Assembly: GCA_003577165.1 (NCBI GenBank)
Contig: QEUM01000004.1
Coordinates: 62,001 to 126,000 of the forward strand
Direction: 5' to 3'
DNA: 64,000 nucleotides
Source of the DNA: Armatimonadota bacterium
GTDB taxonomy: Bacteria > Armatimonadota > Fimbriimonadia > Fimbriimonadales > ATM1
A model generated the notes under the pieces. The model saw nothing but the letters and a program-made list of their open reading frames with translations, ran no database searches and was not told the origin of the DNA. How positions within the stretch are numbered: the stretch's first letter is position 1; the number at the start of each line of letters is the position of its first letter. Both the position numbers and the translations under genes were made by a program. Positions 42,418 through 51,034 of this stretch are shown piece by piece.

Positions 42418-45400
42418 ATGTCAGGAAGCCGCTGGCAAATCTGGGCAGGCATCCTGCTTGTTTGCGGGATCGCCTCGTATGCCGCGTGGGCGAATGCTCC
42501 CGACAAAACGGTCGATTACGCCCGGGACATCGCTCCGCTCTTCCGCGCAAAGTGCGTGAGCTGTCATTCGACCCAGAAGGCCGACGGCGGACTCGACCTC
42601 TCGACGAAGGCGGGCATTCGCAGAGGCGGGCTAACGGGCAAATCCGTGATTCCGGGGAATGCGGACGCATCCGAACTTCTCATGCGCGTGCGCGGCGTCC
42701 CGGGGCATGCCCTCATGCCGCCAAATGCTCCGCTTCCGGCGGAGCAGATCGATCTGCTCGCCGCCTGGGTCACTCAGGGGGCCAGCCTTCAGTCGGTGGT
42801 GGACTTCGACTCGGAGGTCAGGCCGATCCTCGAAAAACGGTGCGTGAGTTGCCACTCGCCAACGAAGAAAGACGGCGGGCTCGATCTCTCCACTAAAGAA
42901 GGCATTGCGCGAGGCGGGACGCGCGGAAAGATCCTCGTGCCTGAATCGGTCGAACGATCCCTGCTGACCTTGTCGCTGCGCGGCCTCGGAGGAGTTCCGC
43001 AGATGCCGCCGTCCGGGAAGCTGGATGAGTCAGAGATCGCGGTCCTCGAAGCGTGGGTCGCAAACGGCGCCTTGATGGAGCCTGGCGTTTCGTTCGCATC
43101 CGACGTTCTCCCGCTGCTTAAGGCGAAATGCGGAACGTGTCACTCAGGATCGGAGCCGAAGGCGGGACTCGATCTCACCACCCAGGAGGGAATCCAGCGG
43201 GGGGGGATGAGCGGCGCGTTGTTCGAGCCTGGAAACCCGGCGAACTCGCTGATCGTGAGGCGCCTCCGAGGGTTGGACGGTTTGGCGCAGATGCCGATGG
43301 GATTCGTTCCTCTTCCCGAGGAGCAGATCGGAATCGTCGAGTTGTGGATTGCGTCGGGCGCGCAGTTCGACGCCAACGTACGGCCCCACTGGGCTTACAT
43401 CTCGCCGACACGGCCTGCGTTGCCGCCGGTCCGAGACGAAGAGTGGTGCCGGAATCCAGTCGATCGCTTCGTGCTCGCGAGACTCGAAGGTGAGGGCCTG
43501 CGACCAACGGGCGAAGCGGATAGGGAGATCTTGGCCAGGCGGCTGTATTTAGACTTGACTGGACTCCCCCCCTCGATCGAAGAGCTCGATGCGTTCTTGA
43601 GCGACGAATCGGAAGACGCCTACGAAAAACTCGTCGATCGCCTTCTTGCGTCTCCGCACTACGGAGAGCGGCAAGCGAGGATCTGGCTGGACCTCGCGCG
43701 GTACGCGGACAGCAACGGCTTCGAAGCGGATGCGAACCGCGTCGCGTGGAAGTTCCGAGACTGGGTCATTGATGCTTTCAATCGAAATCTGCCTTACGAT
43801 CAGTTCACGATCGAGCAGATCGCAGGCGATCTTCTGCCGCAGGCGACGGTCAATCAATTGGTCGCGACCGGATTCCATCGCAACACGATGCTGAACCTCG
43901 AAGGAGGTGTCGACCCGGACGAAGCCCGGTATCACATGATCGTGGACCGAGTCAATACGACATCGGCCGTCTGGCTCGGGCTGACCATGGAGTGCGCGCG
44001 CTGCCACGACCACAAGTACGATCCGATCAGCCAGAAAGACTATTTCGGGATGTATGCGATCTTTGCGAACACCCAGTACGAAGTTCGTGGTGACGGGAAG
44101 ATCGGCGCGAAGCAGTACTTTGAGCCGACCATCGAAGTGCCCGACCCCGAGCAGTCGAAAGCGCTCGCGGACCTGGAAGTCCAACAGACGGAAGCACGAA
44201 CATCGCTCGCAGATGTCGCGAAGCAGTTGGACAAGAGACTGGATCAAGTCGCCCGCCAACTCAGAGGGGATTCCGTCACGTGGACGAGGTCGGCAAGTTT
44301 GTCCGCCGCGAACGGAGCCTTCCTTACCCAGTTCAAAGACGGCACGATCTCAGCGGGGGGGGCCAATCCTGAGAAGACGACCTACGCATGCCGATTCGTG
44401 TTGCCGAAGGGAACATGGACGGCAGTGGTCGTGGAAGCCCTTCCGGATGCCGCGTTGACGCGAAACGGCCCTGGCAGGTCGGAAAGCGGCAACTTCGTTC
44501 TGTCGAAACTGACCGTCCTCCTCGACGGCAGCGCGGCGAAGGTGGCAAGGCCTGTCGCAGATTTTGTGCAAGGCGGTTACGATCTCTCAGGCCTGGCGGA
44601 CTCCGATCCAGAAACCGGCTGGGCAATCTATCCGCAGTACGGCAAGGCTCACCGTCTCGTCGTGCCGCTCGCCCAACCTGTGACCTCTTCGGGGAAATCC
44701 GAGATCACGGTGGAGTTCCGCTTCGAATCGAGGTGGGCACAGCATTCGTTCGGCAAGTTCCGGATTGGCGCGACGCGGCACCAGTGGCCGCAAGCGCTTG
44801 CAATGCCGGAAAACGTCAGGGCCGTACTCGCGAAGCGGTCGTGGACACAGCAGGACCGCAAGGTGATGCTCGACTACGTCGTGTCCATCGCGCCGGAGGC
44901 GCAAGCGGCACGCGAGAGGCTTAGCGCGATCGAAACCCAGATTCAAACCGTTCGCTCACAGGTGCCCACCGCAATGGTCCTCAAGGAAAACCCAGCGAAT
45001 GGAACCCTCAGGGCGCACGTTCGGGTGAGAGGGGAGTTTCTCAACCTCGCTGAAGAGGTGCCGGCCACCACGCCCGCCGCATTCCCGCCGCTGGCCGAGG
45101 GGGAGAAAGCCAACCGATGGAGTCTTGCAAAGTGGCTCGTCAGTCGCAACAATCCGTTGACCGCCCGCGTCGAAGTCAACCGAATTTGGGAACAGTATTT
45201 CGGACGAGGCATCGTGGAGACTTCTGAGAACTTCGGCATTCAAGGGGCCGCGCCGACTCATCCGGAACTTCTCGACTGGCTTGCGGTCGAGTTCATGGAG
45301 AACGGATGGGACAGGAAAGCCATTCACCGACTGATCGTCACTTCGTCCACCTATCGGCAGTCATCGGATGTCACGCAGCGGAGGCTGGAGCGCGATCCAA

Positions 45401-46017
45401 ACAACGAGTTGCTCAGTCGAGGACCGAGATTCCGAATGGAAGCCGAGATGATTCGGGACAACGCCATGGCGATTTCCGGGCTGTTGAATCGAAAGATCGG
45501 CGGGCCAAGCGTGTTCCCGCACCAGCCGGATGGGATTTGGGACACTCCGTACAGCGGAGAGACGTGGCGGACGAGTTCGAACGGCGACGAATTTCGCCGC
45601 GGTCTGTACACATTCATCAAGAGAACGGCTCCCTACCCGATGTTCCTCGCATTCGACGGCACAAGCCGAGAACTATGCACCGTGAGGCGAATTCGAACGA
45701 ACACGCCGCTTCAGTCGCTCGCGCTTTTGAACGATGAAGTCTTCTTGCTCGCGGCAAAGGGACTCGCCGACCAGATGAGGCGGATCGAAGCAGATTCCGT
45801 CGCAGAGCGCATTCGATACGGATTCCGCGCCTGCACGGCGAGGTTCCCCACGGACGACGAGCTCTCGATCCTGACCAAGACCTACGACAGTTTGTTGCTA
45901 AAGTACACGACGGATCCGGAAGCGGCGAAGCGACTCTCGGATTCGCCCGAGGGCGCGGCCCTCGTGTTGATTGCAAACGTGCTGCTGAATCTAGACGAGA
46001 CGATAACTAAGGGATGA
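42418..46017 (+). CDS. PSD1-type protein with three planctomycete cytochrome C domains, DUF1549 and DUF1553
   Basis: 1199 aa. An N-terminal membrane segment (IWAGILLVCGIASYAAWA) is followed by three tandem ~96-residue PSCyt1 domains, each with a c-type haem motif: CVSCH at 46, CVSCH at 142, CGTCH at 238, and each followed by a GGLDLST-like phrase. DUF1549 begins at about 345 (ARLWLDLARYADSNGFE-like) and DUF1553 lies near the C-terminus (~920-1190), with a concanavalin/jelly-roll-like middle. Members are exported and probably act in redox or polysaccharide degradation. The function is not established. One haem domain is the norm; three is odd. TAGAAT ends 9 nt before the ATG. Confidence 0.92.
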   Translation: MSGSRWQIWAGILLVCGIASYAAWANAPDKTVDYARDIAPLFRAKCVSCHSTQKADGGLDLSTKAGIRRGGLTGKSVIPGNADASELLMRVRGVPGHALMPPNAPLPAEQIDLLAAWVTQGASLQSVVDFDSEVRPILEKRCVSCHSPTKKDGGLDLSTKEGIARGGTRGKILVPESVERSLLTLSLRGLGGVPQMPPSGKLDESEIAVLEAWVANGALMEPGVSFASDVLPLLKAKCGTCHSGSEPKAGLDLTTQEGIQRGGMSGALFEPGNPANSLIVRRLRGLDGLAQMPMGFVPLPEEQIGIVELWIASGAQFDANVRPHWAYISPTRPALPPVRDEEWCRNPVDRFVLARLEGEGLRPTGEADREILARRLYLDLTGLPPSIEELDAFLSDESEDAYEKLVDRLLASPHYGERQARIWLDLARYADSNGFEADANRVAWKFRDWVIDAFNRNLPYDQFTIEQIAGDLLPQATVNQLVATGFHRNTMLNLEGGVDPDEARYHMIVDRVNTTSAVWLGLTMECARCHDHKYDPISQKDYFGMYAIFANTQYEVRGDGKIGAKQYFEPTIEVPDPEQSKALADLEVQQTEARTSLADVAKQLDKRLDQVARQLRGDSVTWTRSASLSAANGAFLTQFKDGTISAGGANPEKTTYACRFVLPKGTWTAVVVEALPDAALTRNGPGRSESGNFVLSKLTVLLDGSAAKVARPVADFVQGGYDLSGLADSDPETGWAIYPQYGKAHRLVVPLAQPVTSSGKSEITVEFRFESRWAQHSFGKFRIGATRHQWPQALAMPENVRAVLAKRSWTQQDRKVMLDYVVSIAPEAQAARERLSAIETQIQTVRSQVPTAMVLKENPANGTLRAHVRVRGEFLNLAEEVPATTPAAFPPLAEGEKANRWSLAKWLVSRNNPLTARVEVNRIWEQYFGRGIVETSENFGIQGAAPTHPELLDWLAVEFMENGWDRKAIHRLIVTSSTYRQSSDVTQRRLERDPNNELLSRGPRFRMEAEMIRDNAMAISGLLNRKIGGPSVFPHQPDGIWDTPYSGETWRTSSNGDEFRRGLYTFIKRTAPYPMFLAFDGTSRELCTVRRIRTNTPLQSLALLNDEVFLLAAKGLADQMRRIEADSVAERIRYGFRACTARFPTDDELSILTKTYDSLLLKYTTDPEAAKRLSDSPEGAALVLIANVLLNLDETITKG

Positions 46018-46376
46018 TCAAAACGCTCAACCTCGCCGACGCCTTCGAGGCCATCCAGGATTGCTGGAAGCCGACGATCGCCTTCGAACTCAACGGCCAA
46101 GAGGTGCGACTGGCGAAGTTGAAGGGGAGGTTCGTTTGGCACAGGCACGAAGATGCGGACGAACTGTTCTACGTCGTGCAGGGGTCTCTGACGATCAAAC
46201 TGCGAGACGGCGACATCGTGCTCAAGGAAGGCGACCTCACCGTGGTGCCTCGAGGCGTCGAGCACTGTCCCGAAGCCAATGAAGAGGCGTGGGTGTTGCT
46301 CTTCGAACCGACGGGCACCTTGAACACAGGCAACGTTCGGTGCGAGCGGACGATCGAGGAACTGGAACGATTATGA
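46014..46376 (+). CDS. Cupin-domain protein
   Basis: 120 aa. Single cupin barrel: motif 1 [19 protein letters not shown], motif 2 [17 protein letters not shown]. The three metal-ligand His and one Glu are in place (H, H, E in motif 1; H in motif 2), so it likely binds a divalent metal. Small mannose-6-phosphate isomerase-like or dioxygenase-like roles are known, but the substrate cannot be read. It overlaps both neighbours by 4 bp, between the PSD1 and DUF1501 genes. Confidence 0.9.
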   Translation: MIKTLNLADAFEAIQDCWKPTIAFELNGQEVRLAKLKGRFVWHRHEDADELFYVVQGSLTIKLRDGDIVLKEGDLTVVPRGVEHCPEANEEAWVLLFEPTGTLNTGNVRCERTIEELERL

Positions 46377-47842
46377 ATGAACGCGAGAGCCAGAGGCAAG
46401 AGAGACTAAGAGAACTGACCCGGCGCACCTTTTTCAAGGAACTGGGTTACGGCATCGGGTCGTTGGCTCTGTCTCAAATCCTTCACGAGAGTCTCTTTGC
46501 GAATCTGCAATCACTTCCGGCGCAAAGGGATCCTCTGTTTCCGAAGCCTCCACACTTCGCTCCGCGTGCGAAGTCGATCATTTACCTCTTTATGGCGGGC
46601 GCGCCGTCGCAGCTGGACCTCTTCGACCCTAAGCCGGAACTCTCGAAGCGCGATGGAGAATCCTGTCCGGAGGAGTTAATCAAAGGCGAGCGGTTCGCTT
46701 TCATCAAAGGAGTGCCGACACTGCTCGCTTCCCCATATCAATTTCGACAGCATGGGCAAAGCGGCCAATGGGTGAGCGAACTCCTTCCGCACTTCTCCGA
46801 AATCGTGGACGACGTCGCCGTGGTCAGGTCGGTATACACGGAGCAGTTCAACCATGCGCCCGGACAACTGTTCCTCAACACGGGATTTCAGCAGCCGGGG
46901 CGACCGAGTCTCGGTTCGTGGTTGACTTACGGACTCGGGACGGAGAACCGAGACTTGCCGGGATTCGTGGTTCTCATCTCAGGTCAAAACAACCCGGACG
47001 GGGGCAAAGCGTGCTGGAGCAGCGGCTTTCTTCCCTCTATCCATCAAGGCGTCGAGTTTCGGTCGCAGGGCGATCCGGTTCTGTTCGTATCGAATCCGTC
47101 CGGTGTGTCGCCGGAGGTGCGTCGCGAGACGCTCGACGCGATTCGCGAATTGAACCGGTTGAAGTACGAGCAGTCGCTCGACCCTGAAATCCAAACTCGA
47201 ATCGCGCAATACGAACTTGCGTATCGAATGCAGACGAGCGTTCCTGAACTGATGCAGATTGAACAGGAGCCAGCAGCGATTCACGAGATGTACGGGACAG
47301 AACCAGGAAAGCGCAGTTTCGCTAACAATTGCCTGCTCGCGCGGCGGCTTGTCGAAAGGGGAGTGAGGTTCGTTCAACTCTATCACCGCGGCTGGGATCA
47401 CCACGGCGAGGCGGAAGCCACGGACCTCAAGCACGGCCTTCCTCGGCTGTGTAAAGAGACGGACCAAGCGGCGGCCGCCCTCATCAAGGATTTGAAACAA
47501 CGTGGCCTTCTCGACGAGACTCTCGTTATTTGGGGAGGCGAGTTCGGACGAACTCCCATGAAAGAAGGGAGAGGCGGCTCGCAACTTCCCGGAAGAGACC
47601 ACCATCCGCGGGCGTACACGATGTGGATGGCTGGTGGCGGCATCAAGCCGGGCGTGAGCGTCGGGAAGACCGACGACTTTGGCTACACAATCGCCGAGGA
47701 CCCAGTGCACGTGCACGACCTGCACGCAACGATTCTGCACCTCATGGGCCTCGACCACACTCGGCTCACGTTCGAGCACATGGGCAGGCACTTCCGCCTT
47801 ACCGACGTGAGCGGCGTCGTGGTCAACAAGCTGCTTCGATAG
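46373..47842 (+). CDS. DUF1501 (sulfatase-like) exported protein
   Basis: 489 aa from the ATG at 46373 (ATGA overlap). The N-terminus has a Tat-like signal [17 protein letters not shown]. The core has the DUF1501 phrases [51 protein letters not shown] and the C-terminal [17 protein letters not shown]1501 is related to the alkaline phosphatase/sulfatase fold and nearly always pairs with PSD1-type partners, as here. The enzymatic reaction is undemonstrated. It converges on the ABC permease gene with 4 bp between stops. Confidence 0.93.
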   Translation: MNERESQRQERLRELTRRTFFKELGYGIGSLALSQILHESLFANLQSLPAQRDPLFPKPPHFAPRAKSIIYLFMAGAPSQLDLFDPKPELSKRDGESCPEELIKGERFAFIKGVPTLLASPYQFRQHGQSGQWVSELLPHFSEIVDDVAVVRSVYTEQFNHAPGQLFLNTGFQQPGRPSLGSWLTYGLGTENRDLPGFVVLISGQNNPDGGKACWSSGFLPSIHQGVEFRSQGDPVLFVSNPSGVSPEVRRETLDAIRELNRLKYEQSLDPEIQTRIAQYELAYRMQTSVPELMQIEQEPAAIHEMYGTEPGKRSFANNCLLARRLVERGVRFVQLYHRGWDHHGEAEATDLKHGLPRLCKETDQAAAALIKDLKQRGLLDETLVIWGGEFGRTPMKEGRGGSQLPGRDHHPRAYTMWMAGGGIKPGVSVGKTDDFGYTIAEDPVHVHDLHATILHLMGLDHTRLTFEHMGRHFRLTDVSGVVVNKLLR

Positions 47843-47846
47843 AGAC

Positions 47847-48671
47847 TCAGCCCTTCAGCGCGCCTGCGAGCATGGTCTCGTGGATCTTCTCGCGGAAGAT
47901 CCAATACACGAACAGCACGGGCGCCATGACAATGACTAATCCAGCAAAAAGCGCTCCCCAGTCGCTCTGATACTGCTGCGTCATCGTTAGGTTGGCGATT
48001 CCGAGCGGGAGGGTTCGATTCTCTGCGCTTGGCAGAAGCACGAGGGCTAAGCCGTACTCGTTCCAGAGGCCGATCGCGTCGAAGATTGCGACGACGAGCA
48101 GGCCCGGCCTCGCAAGCGGCAGCATCACGCGCCAGAAAGTTCGCGCGTGTCCGCATCCGTCCATCATGGCGGCCTCGCCGAGTTCGTTGGGCAGAACTTG
48201 AAAGAACCCAGTTAACACGAACACTGTGAAGGAAAGAGAATAGGCGACATACACGACGACCAGCCCCGTCATCGTGTCGAGCAGGGACAAGTCCCTCAGG
48301 AGGAAGAAAAGCGGCACGATGACCAAGAAGTGCGGGAACATCATGCCTCCGAGAAACGTGGCGAGTATCGCCTTCGATCCGCGAAACTCGTACTTAGCGA
48401 GAACATACGCCGCCATCGCGCTGATGGGCATCAAGAAGACGAGCGTCGCGCCGGTCGCGATGAGGCTGTTGACGAACGCGCGGCCTATGCCGGCCTTGCT
48501 CCAGGCGTTGGAGAAGTTCTCGACGGCGAGATTCGACAAATCGGGAGGCGCCCATGGGGAGGAGACGATCAGATGCCCGGATTTCACGGACGACATGAGG
48601 ACCCAGAGAAGGGGCAGCACGACGGCGAAGCCGAAGAGGAGCAGCAGCGTCGTCGAAACCGCTCGCGTCAA
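47847..48671 (-). CDS. Carbohydrate ABC transporter permease, MalG-like
   Basis: 274 aa from a TTG at 48671, which overlaps the upstream stop as TTGA and has GGAGG 7 nt before it. Six predicted membrane helices and the EAA loop appear (GEAAMMDGCGHARTFWRVML), the contact with the transporter ATPase. CUT1 permeases carry oligosaccharides. It pairs with the MalF-like gene upstream and a lipoprotein binder. No ATP-binding gene is present here, so a shared MsiK/MalK-type ATPase encoded elsewhere is expected. Confidence 0.9.
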   Translation of the reverse strand: MTRAVSTTLLLLFGFAVVLPLLWVLMSSVKSGHLIVSSPWAPPDLSNLAVENFSNAWSKAGIGRAFVNSLIATGATLVFLMPISAMAAYVLAKYEFRGSKAILATFLGGMMFPHFLVIVPLFFLLRDLSLLDTMTGLVVVYVAYSLSFTVFVLTGFFQVLPNELGEAAMMDGCGHARTFWRVMLPLARPGLLVVAIFDAIGLWNEYGLALVLLPSAENRTLPLGIANLTMTQQYQSDWGALFAGLVIVMAPVLFVYWIFREKIHETMLAGALKG

Positions 48672-49555
48672 CGGCGTGCCTCCATCGGGCTTCGGCGAAA
48701 GTAGAAGAGGATGCCGAGACTGAGAGCCATGATGATCACGAAGTTCGCCACAGCAAGCGAAGTCGCGTATCCAAATTGACTGTTCGTGAATGCCTGCTCG
48801 TAAAGGTAAGTCAGCATCACTTCCGTCTTGCGGTCCGGCCCGCCGCGCGTCATCAACAGCACCAGCGCGAACACGTTCATTACGTTGATGACCATGTAAA
48901 CGACGGCGACACGTTTTACGGACCAGAGCATCGGCCAGATGACAGTGCGGAAGCGGCGAAAGCCGTGCGCGCCATCGAGTTCGGCAGCCTCGAAGACCTC
49001 GGAGGGGATCGACTGAATTCCCGCCGCGAACAGCATCACGTAGAACCCTGAGACGTACCAAACGAACGCGATGCCGACTGCGGCGAGCGCTGTGCTCGGC
49101 TGGCCGAGCCAGGGCTTTGCGAGGGAATCCAGGCCGATCGCCCTCAGCCCACCGTTGAGCAGGCCGATCTCGGGGCTAAAGACGAAGTACCATAGGATCG
49201 CGACCACAACGAGCGAGATGACCTGTGGAAACAGGTACACGCCGCGGAGGGAGCGACTCAGCAGTGACTTTCCCCGCGCGCCGGTCGCCACTCCGACGGA
49301 GATCGCGATCGCTATCGCGCCGGCAACGAACAGGAGCCACAAGTTGTTCTTGACCGCCTGCCAGAACACGGGATCCGAGAACAGGTTGCGGAAGTTCTCG
49401 ATCCCGACGAACTGTTTGTTCTGAGAAAGCCCGCGCCAACGGTAAGTCGAAAACAGAACCGCTTGGAGAAACGGATAGATGACGAAAAACGCATAAACGC
49501 CCAGCGCGGGCGCGAGGAACGCTCCGATGAAGGCGCCTCGGCTTCGGTCTCTCAC
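48668..49555 (-). CDS. Carbohydrate ABC transporter permease, MalF-like
   Basis: 295 aa. N-terminal helix GAFIGAFLAPALGVYAFFVI, then five more membrane helices and the EAA motif EAAELDGAHGFRRFRTVIWP. Classic sugar-permease layout without a long MalF periplasmic loop. It overlaps the binding-protein gene stop by 4 bp and the MalG-like gene by 4 bp, forming one importer operon. Confidence 0.92.
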   Translation of the reverse strand: MRDRSRGAFIGAFLAPALGVYAFFVIYPFLQAVLFSTYRWRGLSQNKQFVGIENFRNLFSDPVFWQAVKNNLWLLFVAGAIAIAISVGVATGARGKSLLSRSLRGVYLFPQVISLVVVAILWYFVFSPEIGLLNGGLRAIGLDSLAKPWLGQPSTALAAVGIAFVWYVSGFYVMLFAAGIQSIPSEVFEAAELDGAHGFRRFRTVIWPMLWSVKRVAVVYMVINVMNVFALVLLMTRGGPDRKTEVMLTYLYEQAFTNSQFGYATSLAVANFVIIMALSLGILFYFRRSPMEARR

Positions 49556-50880
49556 GAGCCGAGTTTGTACTTCGGTATGTTAGGATCGTCGCGCGTCGCG
49601 GCAGCGGCAGCCTCGCATCGATCGCAGAACTGCTTCGCCGTGATTTCACCGTTCAGCATCGAAGTCATCGCCCCCTCGATCTCCTTCTGCATCGCCGGAT
49701 ACCACATTCGGTACTGAACCGACCAAACCGTCTTGCTCTTGTTCACCGCTTCGGCGGGCTTGATGAGCACTGCCGGGAGTTTCGCCTTTTCGCTTCCGAC
49801 GATCGCCATCATCGTGCCCTTCGTCTCGACGAACTCTTTGGCTTTCTCAAGCGACGTCATGTACTTAAACAACTCCACGGCCATCTCTTTGTTATTCGCA
49901 TCTTTCGGAATCATCCAGGGCTCGATCCCGATGAGAATCGCGGTTGGGTCCCCCTTGCCGCCTTCGACGCGAGGGCACATCATGAATTCGATCTTGGCGT
50001 CCGGCGGCATCACGTCTTTCATTTCCGAGGACAGCCAGGAGCCGCAAGGAAGCATCGCTGCTTTGCCGTTGAGGAACTGCGTTTGCGATTCCGTGTGACT
50101 CATGCCGGTTGCGCCATCTTGGAAGTAGCCTCTGTCTCGGAGTTCGCAGATCATCTCCGCAGCGCGCACCATCGCGGGCGAATTCCATGCGCCGGGTTCC
50201 AAGTTCTGCGCCGCGTCCACCGCCTCGATTCCGCCGATGCTGACGGCCCAAGGCAGGAGCATTCCCTCGATCATGTAGTAGGGATACTGGCCTTGAAATG
50301 TGATCGGAGCGATGCCCTTAGCCTTGATCTTGTCGCAGAGCGCGAGCAGTTCGTTCCAGGTTTGTGGTGGAGTCCAACCGTTCTTCGCGAATACGCCTGG
50401 GTCGTACCACCAACCGTAAATCATGTAGTAGTACGGCAGCATCCAAGTCTTGCCGTCCTTCTGGCACAACTTGAGGATTTCAGGCATGAACGTGTCGCGC
50501 CACTTTCCTTTCCCGCCCCACGCCGGCCCATCGAGCGCTTCATCGAGAGGCATCAACTGACCTTCTTCAACGAGCGACCAGTGGTCCATCCCCCACCCGG
50601 GGAACATGAGGTCCGGCGGATCTCCGGCAACGAGACGCGGCCGCAGTTTCTCCCAAATGCGCGGATCGCCCTCGACCTTCACCTCCAGGCCGGGATGCAT
50701 CTCGCCGAATTCCTGCGCCGCCTTCTCATACGCGTCGATGCCGTAGCCCCCTTGGAAGGCAGCGACCGACAGTTCTTTAGAAGAGCCGCCTGAGGAGTTC
50801 GCTCCTGATCCGCACCCGGCAACAAACCCAACGCCGAGCAACAAGCCGCCAGCCAAACAAACCGTCTTCGACACTCTCAT
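49552..50880 (-). CDS. Extracellular sugar-binding lipoprotein (ABC, family 1)
   Basis: 442 aa. Lipoprotein signal with lipobox VAGC (Cys23), a Gly/Ser linker, then a solute-binding fold: KELSVAAFQGGYGIDAYEKA, DLMFPGWGMDHWSL, NGWTPPQTWNELLALCDKIK and FLNGKAAMLPCGSWLSSEM. Typical of CUT1 binding proteins for oligosaccharides. GAGGAGAA precedes the ATG. First gene of the importer operon and divergent, with 154 bp between, from the CBM9-like gene. Confidence 0.93.
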   Translation of the reverse strand: MRVSKTVCLAGGLLLGVGFVAGCGSGANSSGGSSKELSVAAFQGGYGIDAYEKAAQEFGEMHPGLEVKVEGDPRIWEKLRPRLVAGDPPDLMFPGWGMDHWSLVEEGQLMPLDEALDGPAWGGKGKWRDTFMPEILKLCQKDGKTWMLPYYYMIYGWWYDPGVFAKNGWTPPQTWNELLALCDKIKAKGIAPITFQGQYPYYMIEGMLLPWAVSIGGIEAVDAAQNLEPGAWNSPAMVRAAEMICELRDRGYFQDGATGMSHTESQTQFLNGKAAMLPCGSWLSSEMKDVMPPDAKIEFMMCPRVEGGKGDPTAILIGIEPWMIPKDANNKEMAVELFKYMTSLEKAKEFVETKGTMMAIVGSEKAKLPAVLIKPAEAVNKSKTVWSVQYRMWYPAMQKEIEGAMTSMLNGEITAKQFCDRCEAAAAATRDDPNIPKYKLGS

Positions 50881-51034
50881 TTCTCCTCGGCCGAGCGGCG
50901 ACTCCTGGGTCCTTCGGAGCGCCGGACGGCGTCACTCCGCAGGATACCGTCGTTCATGACGGATTCGGACGAGGATCGCACGAGGGGTCCCGATGGTTGA
51001 AACGAACGCCAGGCCAGCGCCGTAGATACCGACA

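Noticed and set aside
48672-49061. N-terminal extension of the MalG-like permease
   Set aside because: The extra 130 residues are the other frame of the MalF-like gene; the TTG at 48671 with GGAGG and TTGA overlap gives the normal permease length.
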